A stretch of DNA of 64,000 bases from Oscillospiraceae bacterium (GTDB taxonomy: Bacteria > Bacillota > Clostridia > Oscillospirales > Ruminococcaceae): NCBI GenBank assembly GCA_009777635.1, contig WRLK01000008.1:1-64000 (forward strand), read 5' to 3'. The notes beneath the pieces are model-generated. The model saw only the letters and a list, made by a program, of their open reading frames with translations, ran no database searches and was not told the origin of the DNA. The number at the start of each line of letters is the position of its first letter. The stretch's first letter is position 1. Both the position numbers and the translations under genes were made by a program. Of the stretch, positions 35,001 to 43,799 are shown one piece after another.

Positions 35001-35885
35001 ATGGCGAAGCGAAGCGGATTGGGAAAAGGATTAGACGCGTTATTTATCGACAACAACACCGATGACGGAAGCGTTACCTCGCTGAAGATTTCGGAGGTTG
35101 AGCCGAACAGCGGTCAGCCGAGGTCGACCTTTGACGACGAAGCGCTGCGCGAGCTTGCGGATTCTATCCGGGAGCACGGCGTGATACAGCCGGTAATCGT
35201 GCGCCCACTCGAATCCGGCGCGTACCAGATTGTGGCGGGTGAACGCCGCTGGCGCGCCTCAAGGATGGCGGGGTTATCCGAAATCCCCGTTATTATCCGC
35301 GATCTCGACGCCTCCAAGACGCTGGAGGTCGCCATCATCGAAAACCTGCAGCGCGAAGACTTAAACGCGATAGAGCTTGCGTCGGGCTATAAGTCCCTGA
35401 TGGAAGAACACGGCATGACGCAGGAGCAGGTCGCGAAAAGAATCGGCAAATCACGCTCCGACGTCGCGAATACGATCCGGCTGCTGTCGCTTCCCGAAAG
35501 CGTCATGAAGCACATCAAAAGCGGTAAAATCTCAAAAGGCCACGCAAAAGCGCTGCTCTCCCTTGAGGATAAAGCCCAGATAGAGCATGTGGCGCACAAG
35601 ATTGTGCTCGACCAGGTTCTTGTCCGCGACATCGAAAAGCTTGCGAAAGAATTAAAACGGACGAAAAAAGCAAACGAAAAACAACCGGAAAACGCAAAGC
35701 CGGACGACGTCGCCTGGGGCAAAAACCAAAGCGCGTACAAGGAAATGGAAATGGCGCTGTCGGCGGAGCTTGGCCGCAAGGTGCGGATCACGTCCCACGG
35801 CAAAAAATCAACGCTGGAGATTGAATTTTACTCTAACGAGGAGCTTTGCGACATCGCCGAAAGGCTCACGAAAAATAGCTGGTAG
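35001..35885 (+). CDS. spo0J: Chromosome partitioning protein Spo0J/ParB
   Basis: A 294-residue ParB clamp protein that binds parS and loads SMC. KRSGLGKGLDALF at the N-terminus contacts Soj. The CTPase domain has GQPRSTFDDEALRELADSI and GERRWRAS (GERRxRA CTP-binding motif near 77-83), and ENLQREDLNAIE follows. The helix-turn-helix has EQVAKRIGKSRSDVANTIRL, and the C-terminal dimerisation segment follows a Lys-rich linker. It is coupled to soj. A second ParB-like gene (noc) lies at 38715. Confidence 0.96.
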   Translation: MAKRSGLGKGLDALFIDNNTDDGSVTSLKISEVEPNSGQPRSTFDDEALRELADSIREHGVIQPVIVRPLESGAYQIVAGERRWRASRMAGLSEIPVIIRDLDASKTLEVAIIENLQREDLNAIELASGYKSLMEEHGMTQEQVAKRIGKSRSDVANTIRLLSLPESVMKHIKSGKISKGHAKALLSLEDKAQIEHVAHKIVLDQVLVRDIEKLAKELKRTKKANEKQPENAKPDDVAWGKNQSAYKEMEMALSAELGRKVRITSHGKKSTLEIEFYSNEELCDIAERLTKNSW

Positions 35886-35935
35886 GCCCTCTGATATGAT
35901 TGCAATTTATATATAAAAGAGAAAGGACCACAACC

Positions 35936-37213
35936 ATGCTCGATATTAAATTAATAAGGCAAGACCCGGATTTGGTAAAACAGGCTATGAAAAACCGGAA
36001 TAAGGATATGGACTCGCTCATTGACGAAATACTCATGATAGACTCGGACCGCCGTGCGCTTATGCAAAAAGCTGACGAGCTAAAGGCGGAACAGAACCGT
36101 GCAAGCAAACAAATCCCGGCGCTTAAAAAAGAAGGCGGCGACGTTTCGGGGCTTATGGCGCGAATGAAAAGCATCTCCGAAGAAGTGCGGGCGCTTGACG
36201 CGCGCCTGTCTGAGCTTGACGCAAAGCAAAGCGAGCTGATGTATTCTATCCCCAATGTTCCACACGGAACAGTACCCGTCGGGCGCGACGAAACCGAAAA
36301 CGTCGAGCTTCGCAGATCCGGCGAGCCGAAAGCGTTCGGGTTTGAGCCTCTGCCCCATTGGGAGGTCGGCGCAAATCTCGGGATTTTAGATCCGGAAGCC
36401 GCCGCGAAAGTAACGGGCGCCCGCTTTCATTTTTACCGGGGACTTGGTGCGCGCCTTGAGCGTTCCATCGTTAATTTTTTCCTCGACACGCACACGTCAA
36501 GCGGCTACACCGAAGTTTTCCCGCCGTTTATCGCAAACGCCGGCTCCATGACCGGCACGGGGCAACTTCCGAAGTTTTCGGAGGATATGTTCAAGCTTGA
36601 GGGGCTTGACTATTATTTAATCCCGACGGCGGAGGTTCCGGTGACTAACATGCACCGGGAAGAAATCCTGACCGCCGGTCGTCTGCCAATAAAGTATTGC
36701 GCGTATTCCGCGTGCTTCAGAGCCGAGGCCGGCAGCGCCGGGCGCGACACGCGAGGGCTTATTCGCCAACACCAGTTTAATAAGGTGGAGCTTGTGAAGT
36801 TTTCGGACCCCGAAACCTCCTACGACGAGCTGGAGGAGCTTACGCAAGCGGCGGAAAAAGTGCTTAAGCTGCTTCATTTGCCGTACCGCGTAGTTGCGCT
36901 TTGCAGCGGCGACATGGGATTTTCGAGCGCTAAAACCTATGACATCGAGGTCTGGATGCCGTCATACAACCGGTACGTTGAGATTTCGAGCTGTTCCAAT
37001 TTCGAGGATTTCCAGTCAAGGCGCGCGGGTATCCGCTTTAAACGGGATGTTAAGGACAAGGCGCAGCTTGTGCATACGTTAAACGGCTCGGGCGTCGCGG
37101 TCGGCAGAACGGTCGCCGCGATTTTGGAAAACTTCCAGAACGGCGACGGCAGCGTTACAATACCGGAGGTTCTTGTGCCGTACATGGGCGTAAAAGCAAT
37201 CAATCCGAAGTAA
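35936..37213 (+). CDS. serS: Seryl-tRNA synthetase
   Basis: A 425-residue class II synthetase charging tRNA-Ser and tRNA-Sec. The N-terminal long coiled coil (about 25-100) holds the tRNA, with [13 protein letters not shown] before it. Core motifs are GTGQLPKF, the motif 2 segment [17 protein letters not shown] and the motif 3 segment [23 protein letters not shown] lies before ATG 35936; the upstream open codons are not needed. A degenerate parS-like site falls inside the coding region at 36256. An acyl-ACP thioesterase gene follows after 44 bases. Confidence 0.97.
   Translation: MLDIKLIRQDPDLVKQAMKNRNKDMDSLIDEILMIDSDRRALMQKADELKAEQNRASKQIPALKKEGGDVSGLMARMKSISEEVRALDARLSELDAKQSELMYSIPNVPHGTVPVGRDETENVELRRSGEPKAFGFEPLPHWEVGANLGILDPEAAAKVTGARFHFYRGLGARLERSIVNFFLDTHTSSGYTEVFPPFIANAGSMTGTGQLPKFSEDMFKLEGLDYYLIPTAEVPVTNMHREEILTAGRLPIKYCAYSACFRAEAGSAGRDTRGLIRQHQFNKVELVKFSDPETSYDELEELTQAAEKVLKLLHLPYRVVALCSGDMGFSSAKTYDIEVWMPSYNRYVEISSCSNFEDFQSRRAGIRFKRDVKDKAQLVHTLNGSGVAVGRTVAAILENFQNGDGSVTIPEVLVPYMGVKAINPK
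36256..36271. promoter_or_regulatory. Degenerate parS-like site inside serS
   Basis: The 16 bases match the perfect parS at 38563 in 14 positions; only the two central bases differ (AC in place of GT). Outer arms TGTTCC and GGAACA are complete. It may be chance within the codons for NVPHGTV. Confidence 0.3.
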
Positions 37214-37257
37214 AAAATACCGGTCGTTTTCGAAGGCCATAAAAGAGGTGAATCCTT

Positions 37258-37986
37258 TTGTTTGCAATGCCATGGACCGTAAATTATTACGACTGCGACG
37301 CCGCAAACCTGCTGAAAATCTCGGCGGCGATGCGGTATATGCAGCAAACCTCCAGCAAGCACCTTGAAACCCTCGGCATATCTCCTGAAAACCTGTATCG
37401 TCAGGGTATGGTGTTTTTGCTTTCCAAGATGTGCATAAAGGTACACCGCATGCCGAAAACAGCGGAGGATATCGTCATCAAAACCGCTGCTACCGAAACG
37501 CGCGGCGCAAGGTTTGCACGTGAGTTTATCATGATATCTAAAACCGGCGAACGCTTGGTATCCGCTTTATCGCTATGGGTTCTCGCGGATACAAAGTCAC
37601 ATAAAATCATAAGGCCGAGGGATTTTACGTATCCGCTGCCGTTTATGCCGCCTATCCTTGAGGGCGCCATCGAGGACGTGAAAATCCCGAAGCTGTCCGA
37701 TAATGCGGAAGATACCGTAAAAACCTCAATACAAGTCCGCTACTCGCATATGGATCTCAACCGCCACGTGAACAACGGCGTTTACGCCGACTTCATCTGC
37801 GACGCCCTGCCCTGCGACAAGCTTCTGGAAAGAGGGCTTTCTCTGTTTGTTGTAAGCTTTGTAAGCGAGGCGCGGTGCGGCGATATAATTGAGGTTTTAA
37901 AAAGCAGCTTAGGCGATACGGAATACCTCGTTTCAGGCAGACACGGCGGCGGTGTTTCATTTGAATCTTATGTAGTTTTAAAATGA
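37258..37986 (+). CDS. Acyl-ACP thioesterase family protein
   Basis: A 242-residue double hot-dog protein of the bacterial FatA/FatB-like family that releases fatty acids from acyl carrier protein. The first half begins with YYDCDAANLLKISAAMRYMQ, and the second half contains RYSHMDLNRHVNNGVYADFI, where the conserved Asn and His of the active site lie. The start is most likely TTG 37258 (AGAGGTGA seven bases upstream); ATG 37267 would be too far from that site. It follows serS by 44 bases and may share its transcript, ending at the hairpin at 38025. Confidence 0.88.
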   Translation: MFAMPWTVNYYDCDAANLLKISAAMRYMQQTSSKHLETLGISPENLYRQGMVFLLSKMCIKVHRMPKTAEDIVIKTAATETRGARFAREFIMISKTGERLVSALSLWVLADTKSHKIIRPRDFTYPLPFMPPILEGAIEDVKIPKLSDNAEDTVKTSIQVRYSHMDLNRHVNNGVYADFICDALPCDKLLERGLSLFVVSFVSEARCGDIIEVLKSSLGDTEYLVSGRHGGGVSFESYVVLK

Positions 37987-38024
37987 GTTTACATAATAAA
38001 ACAGGGGTTAAATCATACATCATA

Positions 38025-38055
38025 GAAACGCCGCAGGATTTTACTGCGGCGTTTC
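38025..38055. terminator. Bidirectional terminator between thioesterase and VOC genes
   Basis: GAAACGCCGCA (38025-38035) pairs perfectly with TGCGGCGTTTC (38045-38055), followed by TTCTTC. The genes on each side are convergent. Confidence 0.8.
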
Positions 38056-38077
38056 TTCTTCGGCTCCATATCTCCCC

Positions 38078-38449
38078 TTATCTTTTCGCGGGCAATATCT
38101 CGATCCAGTAGCCGTCCGGATCGCTTATGAAATACAGTCCCATGCCGGGATTTTCATAGCATATGCATCCCATTTCGCCGTGTTTTTTATGCGCCCCGTC
38201 ATAATCGTCCGTGGTAAAGCATATATGTATCTCGTTGTCGCCAAGGTTATAGGGCTCCTCCCGGTCGCGTATCCATGTCAATTCAAGGCGGTGGCCGCTT
38301 TGACCGTCGCCGAGAAATACGAGTATAAAGCTGCCGTCCGCAGACGTTTTGCGCCTTGTCTCCTCAAGCCCTAACGCCTCCTTATAAAACGCTATGCTTT
38401 TTTCAAGATCAAAAACATTGATATTGTTGTGGTTAAAACAAAACTTCAT
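38078..38449 (-). CDS. VOC superfamily (glyoxalase I-like) protein
   Basis: A 123-residue protein with two beta-alpha-beta-beta-beta modules. Likely metal ligands are His near residue 7 (FNHNNINV), Glu near 56 (HRLELTW), His near 75 (EIHICF) and Glu near 117 (YWIEIL), the pattern of glyoxalase I, which isomerises the methylglyoxal hemithioacetal. SFILVFLGDG and ISDPDGYWIEI are common to the family. Related VOC proteins have other roles, so the glyoxalase activity is likely but not certain. It appears to stand alone. Confidence 0.85.
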   Translation of the reverse strand: MKFCFNHNNINVFDLEKSIAFYKEALGLEETRRKTSADGSFILVFLGDGQSGHRLELTWIRDREEPYNLGDNEIHICFTTDDYDGAHKKHGEMGCICYENPGMGLYFISDPDGYWIEILPAKR

Positions 38450-38562
38450 GATTGCACCTTCCTTTTTAATTGTATATCATATTATACAGTATACATCGAT
38501 GCTGTTGCAAGGGCTTAGAAATCCGCGATATTGTGCCCGATATGCTTTCAACCACTATCCAT

Positions 38563-38578
38563 TGTTCCACGTGGAACA
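38563..38578. promoter_or_regulatory. parS centromere site
   Basis: TGTTCCACGTGGAACA is a perfect 16-bp palindrome and one base from the classic Bacillus parS (TGTTCCACGTGAAACA). It lies in a gene-free stretch (38450-38714) beside noc and within 4 kb of soj and spo0J. Spo0J should nucleate here. Confidence 0.93.
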
Positions 38579-38714
38579 TTTTTGGGGCTTCTCCGCGACC
38601 GACGCAAAAGCGGCCGCCTTTTTCGGCAGCCACTTTTGCAATCAGCAAAAAGGGGGAGTATATATTTCCGCCCGCGTAAACGGGTGGATTGCAGGCATGA
38701 TGCAAATTACACAT

Positions 38715-39563
38715 TTACTCGCATAAGCTATGTTCGGGCCTGTTCGCATCGCGATATACCGACGCCTTCGGGATTTTGATATGCACCTCTACAAAATTGT
38801 CATTTTCTATCTTCGCGGTATCTACCGGTATTCCCGCCTGATTCATGGTTGCAACAGCCTTTTGGATTGAGTTTAAGAACATGCGCATATCCTTTATAAT
38901 AAAGATTTTTGTTCCTCGTTTCGCTTCCGGCTTTGCAAGCAAGGTGTCGATCATTTGTTCCGTTTGCTCTACGGTCAGATTCGCTTTTTTTATCGCTGCA
39001 ATCGCCTGCCGTAAACTTTTCTCGTCCGGCAGCCGGAGCAGCGCGCGTGCATGGCGTTCAGAAAAATTCAGGTTGATCATTTCCTGCTGGATGTGCATCG
39101 GGTATTTTAAAAGCCTAAGCTTATTTGCAACTGTGGATTGCGCCATTCCGAGCTGGCGGCTTGCTTGCTGCTGGCTTAATTTTAACTCTTGAATGAGACC
39201 TGCAATCCCTGCGGCTTCCTCAAAATAGTTTAAATCCTTGCGTTGGAGGTTTTCAATGAGCGTCAAAATAATCGACTGCTCACTGGAGTATTCCTCTACA
39301 ATCGCGGGGATTGTCTCGTATCCGAGTTTTCTGCAGGCAAGCGTGCGCCTCTCCCCCGCAATCAGCTCAAAGAAATTGTCTTTTGTTTTTCTCACGGTTA
39401 TAGGTTGCAGCAAGCCGTTTGCGGAAATACTCTGAGCGAGCTCGCCTAAATCGTTATCGTCAAAGTGGCGGCGCGGCTGCCCCGGGCTACTCTTGATTTG
39501 CGCTATGGGAAGCAACACGACCTTGTTTATTTCCTTATTCTTTTTCTTAAATGTTACAGGCAT
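38715..39563 (-). CDS. noc: Nucleoid occlusion protein Noc (ParB paralogue)
   Basis: A 282-residue ParB/Spo0J-family protein. The N-terminal Lys-rich segment is followed by the CTPase domain (GQPRRHFDDNDLGELAQSI, AGERRTLACRKLG), ENLQRKDLNYFEEA and a helix-turn-helix (QQASRQLGMAQSTVANKLRL). Position beside rsmG-mnmG-mnmE, as in Bacillus, supports Noc, which protects the nucleoid from division. The short amphipathic N-terminal membrane helix of Bacillus Noc is not obvious, so it could be a second ParB. GGAGG precedes the ATG. No Bacillus-type Noc-binding palindrome was found in the window. Confidence 0.85.
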   Translation of the reverse strand: MPVTFKKKNKEINKVVLLPIAQIKSSPGQPRRHFDDNDLGELAQSISANGLLQPITVRKTKDNFFELIAGERRTLACRKLGYETIPAIVEEYSSEQSIILTLIENLQRKDLNYFEEAAGIAGLIQELKLSQQQASRQLGMAQSTVANKLRLLKYPMHIQQEMINLNFSERHARALLRLPDEKSLRQAIAAIKKANLTVEQTEQMIDTLLAKPEAKRGTKIFIIKDMRMFLNSIQKAVATMNQAGIPVDTAKIENDNFVEVHIKIPKASVYRDANRPEHSLCE

Positions 39564-39738
39564 CTTTTAACGGCCTCCATAATACAATTTCCTAGCAAGG
39601 CAAAAAGTATCCTCGTAAATTGTTTCGACGCTTTAACAGGAGATCAGTATCATAAGGCTATGATTCCTGTTCGTATAATACTATAAAATTCCAAATACTT
39701 CCAGTATTATCCATCGCAATAAACGGCATGGACAAGCA

Positions 39739-39766
39739 AAAAACGCCTTTTTATAAAGGCGTTTTT
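39739..39766 (-). terminator. Terminator overlapping the end of rsmG
   Basis: AAAAACGCCTTT (39739-39750) pairs with AAAGGCGTTTTT (39755-39766) around TTAT. On the minus strand the stem is followed by a T-run. The rsmG stop codon (39751-39753) lies in the loop, so the last codons of rsmG form one arm. Confidence 0.85.
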
Positions 39767-40464
39767 GTAATTTTAGCGGAAGGCCTCGGGTATTTTGCCG
39801 GAATTTGCGATATCTTTTTTATAATAATAATATTTCTTGTGCCGTCAAAAGGCAGGGAATACTCTTTTATGATGGGATTATCGCCCGAAAGCAGTGACAG
39901 CGCGTTTTTGCTGTTCTGCGCTTCCAGCTTGGCGCCGGGGCCTTTCAGCGCGATGAACGCGCCTCCCGGTTTTACAAACGGCAAACAGTATTCACACAAC
40001 TCCGGCAGGGTTGCAACGGCGCGGGCCGCTGCGAAATCGTACTGCTCCCTGTGCGCTTCATCGCGCCCTGCCGCCTCCGCCCGCGCGCGGATGATCGCGT
40101 TGTCTTGCAAAAGCCGCCCGGAAAGCTCCGCTAAAAACTCCGTGCGCTTCTTCATGCTGTCAAGGAGCGTAAGCCTTATATCAGGCCTTGCTATCTTCAT
40201 CACGACGCCGGGAAACCCCGCGCCGCTCCCTATGTCAATCAGCGACGCGCCGTAAGGGATTGTCGCGGCGGCAAGCGGAAAAAGGCTGTCCAAAAAATGC
40301 TTTATAGCAATTTCATTCGGCTGCGTGATCGCCGTAAGGTTCATCCTTTCGCTCCATTCAAGCAATGTAGCGGCATACAGCTCAAGCTGCCCTAACATGT
40401 CTCCGGTAAGCGCTATGCCGTATTTTGGCGCGTATTGCTCGAGTATCTCTGAGATTTCACTCAT
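39751..40464 (-). CDS. rsmG: 16S rRNA (G527-N7) methyltransferase RsmG
   Basis: A 237-residue SAM-dependent methyltransferase (GidB) that methylates G527 of 16S rRNA, a site linked to streptomycin sensitivity. LIDIGSGAGFPGVVMKI (SAM motif I), NLTAI near residue 45 and FAAARAVATLPELCEY are diagnostic. The ATG overlaps the mnmG stop codon (ATGA) with GAGGA upstream, so translation is coupled. The gene ends inside a terminator stem, which separates it from noc. Confidence 0.96.
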   Translation of the reverse strand: MSEISEILEQYAPKYGIALTGDMLGQLELYAATLLEWSERMNLTAITQPNEIAIKHFLDSLFPLAAATIPYGASLIDIGSGAGFPGVVMKIARPDIRLTLLDSMKKRTEFLAELSGRLLQDNAIIRARAEAAGRDEAHREQYDFAAARAVATLPELCEYCLPFVKPGGAFIALKGPGAKLEAQNSKNALSLLSGDNPIIKEYSLPFDGTRNIIIIKKISQIPAKYPRPSAKITKTPL

Positions 40465-42347
40465 TTCGCCATCCTCTTTTGCTGTTCAAGATAAATCAGC
40501 AGCACCGAGATGTCAGCGGGGCTCACGCCTGAGATTCTGGCCGCCTGCCCAACGCTTTCCGGCCTGATTTTCGAAAGCTTTTCGCGCGCTTCCAGCCGTA
40601 TTCCCTGTATTTCACCGTAGTTTATATCATCCGGCAGCTTTTGCTTCTCCATTTTTTCGCGCGCTTTTACCTGAGACTTTTGCTTTTCGATATACCCCTC
40701 ATACTTTATCTGTATTTCGATTTGCTCCGTTACGTCACGGCTAAGCTCCGGCCTGTCTTCATCAAACGGAAGCAGCGATTCGTAATCCATCTGCGGGCGT
40801 TTTAGAAGCTCCGCCATCTTGACGCCTGTTGTCACGGGCGTCGTGCCTTTTTCAAGCAGCAGGCGGTTGATCTCTTCCGATGGCGGCAAATTGATTGCCA
40901 GTATACGCCTTTTCTCATCTTCGATTTGCTTTTGCTTTATGAGGAACATCTCCCAGCGCGTATTGCCGATCAATCCGAGCTCCCGCCCGATAGGCGTCAG
41001 GCGCGTATCCGCGTTGTCCTGACGCAACAGCAGCCTGTACTCCGAGCGCGACGTCATCATGCGGTAAGGGTCAAGGCAGCCTTTCGTTACAAGGTCGTCA
41101 ATCAGCGTTCCGATGTACGATCCGCTTCGCATCAGTGTAAACGGCGCTTTGCCCAGCGCCTTATGCGCCGCGTTGACGCCCGCGACGAAGCCCTGGGCCG
41201 CCGCCTCCTCGTAGCCCGAGGTGCCGTTGAACTGTCCCGCACCGTACAGCCCCGGTATCTTCAAGGATTCAAGCGTCGGCTTTAACTGCGCGCTGTCGAT
41301 GCAGTCGTATTCGATGGCATAAGCCACCCGCATGATCTCGATTCGTTCAAAGCCTTTGATTGTGCGGTACATCTTAATCTGCACATCCTCCGGCAAAGAC
41401 GACGACGCCCCCTGCAAATACATTTCAGCGGTATCAAGCCCCATCGGCTCCACAAAAATCTGATGCCTTTTTTTGTCCGCAAACCGGATTACCTTATCCT
41501 CGATGCTGGGACAATAACGCGCGCCGATGCCCGTTATATTTCCGCTGTACATAGCGCTTCTTTCAATATTCCCGCGTATAATCTCATGCGTCTTTTCGTT
41601 CGTATACGCGATATGGCATGCGAGCGTGTTTTTAAGCGCACCCCCTGTCGCAAAGGAAAAAGGCGTCACCGGCTCGTCGCCAAGCTGCGTTTCAAGCTTT
41701 GAAAAGTCGATGCTGTCGCGGTGCGCACGCGCCGGCGTGCCTGTTTTAAAGCGCTGCATCCTAAGCCCCAGCCTTGCGATTGAAGCCGTCAGCTTCTCCG
41801 CCGCGTGCAATCCGTCTGGGCCGCTCTTTAATACTGAATCCCCGACAAAAACCTTTCCGTTTAAGTATGTCCCCGTGCATATAACGGCGGCCTTTACCCG
41901 ATAGACGGCGCCAAGTGCCGTAACAAGCTCCTTTACCGCGCCGTTTTCATCAAGCCTTATGTCCGCGATCTCGGCTTGCTTTAATGAAAGCCCCGGTTGG
42001 TTTTCCAGCACCTTCTTCATGTGAAGATGGTATTTCGCGCGATCGACCTGAACGCGCAGGCTATGTACCGCGGGGCCTTTGCCGCGGTTTAGCATACGGC
42101 TTTGCAGGAATACCGCGTCTGCCGCTTTACCCATCTCGCCGCCTAAAGCGTCAAGCTCCCGTACAAGATGCCCCTTTGCCGTCCCGCCGACGGAGGGGTT
42201 GCACGGCAGGTTGCAAAGCGCGTCAAGGGACATGGAAAACAACACCGTCGACGCTCCAAGCCGCGCGGAAGCAAGCGAAGCCTCCGCGCCCGCGTGACCT
42301 CCGCCGATTACGGCTACGTCATATTCTCCTGCAAAATACTCTGTCAT
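40461..42347 (-). CDS. mnmG: tRNA uridine-34 carboxymethylaminomethyl modification enzyme MnmG
   Basis: A 628-residue FAD enzyme (GidA) that, with MnmE, makes the cmnm5 group on wobble uridine of several tRNAs. GGGHAGAEASLASARLG (about 15-31) binds FAD. CNPSVGG near 47-53 and GYEEAAAQGFVAGVNAA are conserved, and the C-terminal helical domain (QIKYEGYIEKQ, SKIRPESVGQAARISGVSP) is full length. It starts three bases after the mnmE stop codon and overlaps rsmG by four bases. Confidence 0.97.
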   Translation of the reverse strand: MTEYFAGEYDVAVIGGGHAGAEASLASARLGASTVLFSMSLDALCNLPCNPSVGGTAKGHLVRELDALGGEMGKAADAVFLQSRMLNRGKGPAVHSLRVQVDRAKYHLHMKKVLENQPGLSLKQAEIADIRLDENGAVKELVTALGAVYRVKAAVICTGTYLNGKVFVGDSVLKSGPDGLHAAEKLTASIARLGLRMQRFKTGTPARAHRDSIDFSKLETQLGDEPVTPFSFATGGALKNTLACHIAYTNEKTHEIIRGNIERSAMYSGNITGIGARYCPSIEDKVIRFADKKRHQIFVEPMGLDTAEMYLQGASSSLPEDVQIKMYRTIKGFERIEIMRVAYAIEYDCIDSAQLKPTLESLKIPGLYGAGQFNGTSGYEEAAAQGFVAGVNAAHKALGKAPFTLMRSGSYIGTLIDDLVTKGCLDPYRMMTSRSEYRLLLRQDNADTRLTPIGRELGLIGNTRWEMFLIKQKQIEDEKRRILAINLPPSEEINRLLLEKGTTPVTTGVKMAELLKRPQMDYESLLPFDEDRPELSRDVTEQIEIQIKYEGYIEKQKSQVKAREKMEKQKLPDDINYGEIQGIRLEAREKLSKIRPESVGQAARISGVSPADISVLLIYLEQQKRMAK

Positions 42348-42350
42348 TAT

Positions 42351-43715
42351 TTATTTCCCCACGCAAAAATTAGCGAAAACCTCATCGATGACACGGTCCG
42401 ACGCCCGTTCGCCGGTGAGCTCCAAAAGTATGTCGATCGCGAAATCGACACACGCGCCGACAGCGTCGGTCATCCCGGCTGAAAGCGCTGTTTTGGCGTC
42501 TTCTAAAGACTCCCCCGCTTTTATAAGGCACAGCCGCTGGCGCTCGCTCATAACGATACCCGCGGCGGGATCGAAGCTTGTAAATCCCAGAAGTTTTTCC
42601 GTCGCCTTAAGAAGCTCGTCACGTCCCTCGCCGCTTTTCGCGGAAATCGTCACGACATGCGGAATCTTCGCCCGTATCAAATCCGCCTGAAGCTTTAAAG
42701 GCAAATCTATTTTGTTGATAACGGCAATACACGGCCTCCCCGAAAGCGCTAAGAGCAGGTCGTTGTCGTCGTCCGAGAGCTCGTCGGAGCTGTCAAACAC
42801 CGCAAGAACCAGTTCCGCCGCATCGATTGCAAGCTTTGCTTTTAAAACGCCTATGCTCTCGACCGTATCGTCTGTTTTTCTTATCCCGGCAGTATCCGAG
42901 AGGCGCAGCGTGAAATCGCCGAGACGCACGGTGTCCTCCACGATGTCGCGGGTCGTTCCCGGTACGTCCGTCACTATGCTGCGATCCTCGCCCGCTAGCA
43001 GGTTCATAAGCGTGGACTTACCTACGTTAGGGCGTCCGGCGATGACCGTTAAAATCCCGTCGCGCAGAATCTTTCCGGCGTCGTATGACCGGAGCATCTC
43101 CTCTATTTCCTCGCACGCGCTTACCAAGGTGTTCATGAGCAGCCCGGCGTCAAGCGCTTCTAAGTCTTCCTCGGGAAAATCCGCCCACGCCGCAAGAAAC
43201 GCAGACTGCTCCACGAGCTTTCCGGTTATCTTGTATATCCTGCCTGAAATCACGCCGTCACGCGCCAAAAGCGCCGCTTTCGCGGCGCTCTCCCCCCCGG
43301 CGCTGATAAGGTGCATCACGGCTTCCGCCTGGGTTAAGCTCAGCTTTCCGTTTAAAAACGCGCGTTTTGTAAATTCGCCGGGCGACGCCGGATGCGCTCC
43401 GTTTTCAAGGCATAACCGCCATGTCTTTTGCAAAATCCAGACGCTTCCGTGGCAGCTTATCTCCGCGACGTCCTCGCCCGTGTAGGACTTCGGCGCGCAA
43501 AATATCTGGCACACCGCTTCATCAATCGCATTGTTTTGGCCGTCAAAAACCCTGCCAAGCGCGCTTGTGTACCCGCGCATTTTTGACACGGGCTTGCCGC
43601 TGTTCGCGCGAAACACCTTGTCCGCCACTGTGAAAGCGTCCGTCCCCGAAATTCTCACCACACCGATTCCCGCGCTCAACAGTGCGGTCGAAATCGCCGC
43701 TATCGTTGTTTCCAT
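42351..43715 (-). CDS. mnmE: tRNA modification GTPase MnmE
   Basis: A 454-residue GTPase partner of MnmG. The N-terminal tetrahydrofolate-binding domain (1-115) starts METTIAAISTALLSAGIGVVR. The G domain inserted in the helical domain has GRPNVGKST (G1), GTTRDI (G2), DTAG (G3) and NKID (G4). The C-terminus ends in FCVGK, matching the C(I/L/V)GK motif with the catalytic cysteine. First gene of the mnmE-mnmG-rsmG operon on the minus strand. Confidence 0.97.
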   Translation of the reverse strand: METTIAAISTALLSAGIGVVRISGTDAFTVADKVFRANSGKPVSKMRGYTSALGRVFDGQNNAIDEAVCQIFCAPKSYTGEDVAEISCHGSVWILQKTWRLCLENGAHPASPGEFTKRAFLNGKLSLTQAEAVMHLISAGGESAAKAALLARDGVISGRIYKITGKLVEQSAFLAAWADFPEEDLEALDAGLLMNTLVSACEEIEEMLRSYDAGKILRDGILTVIAGRPNVGKSTLMNLLAGEDRSIVTDVPGTTRDIVEDTVRLGDFTLRLSDTAGIRKTDDTVESIGVLKAKLAIDAAELVLAVFDSSDELSDDDNDLLLALSGRPCIAVINKIDLPLKLQADLIRAKIPHVVTISAKSGEGRDELLKATEKLLGFTSFDPAAGIVMSERQRLCLIKAGESLEDAKTALSAGMTDAVGACVDFAIDILLELTGERASDRVIDEVFANFCVGK

Positions 43716-43732
43716 CTGGTATCCTCTTTATA

Positions 43733-43799
43733 GAACCCGTATTCAATATTCAAAGCCCCGCCCAGGCGGCAAATTTTCCGCACGATTGAATACAGGTTT
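43733..43799. repeat. Short inverted-repeat element between the methyltransferase gene and mnmE (copy C)
   Basis: AACCCGTATTCAAT (43734-43747) pairs with ATTGAATACAGGTT (43785-43798) over 14 bp including one G-T pair. The ends match the copy A terminal repeat in about 12 of 15 bases, but the middle is only 37 bases. It begins at the methyltransferase stop codon, so it may also end that transcript (TTTTTATT lies on the plus strand side only). Confidence 0.5.

Noticed and set aside
38466..38714. An 82-residue minus-strand frame covering the parS region.
   Set aside because: It contains the FHVE reading of parS that commonly gives spurious frames, has no ribosome site and no recognisable domain.
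38450..39750. Search for Bacillus-type Noc-binding sites (TTTCCCGGGAAA-like).
   Set aside because: No palindrome of this type found; only parS is present.
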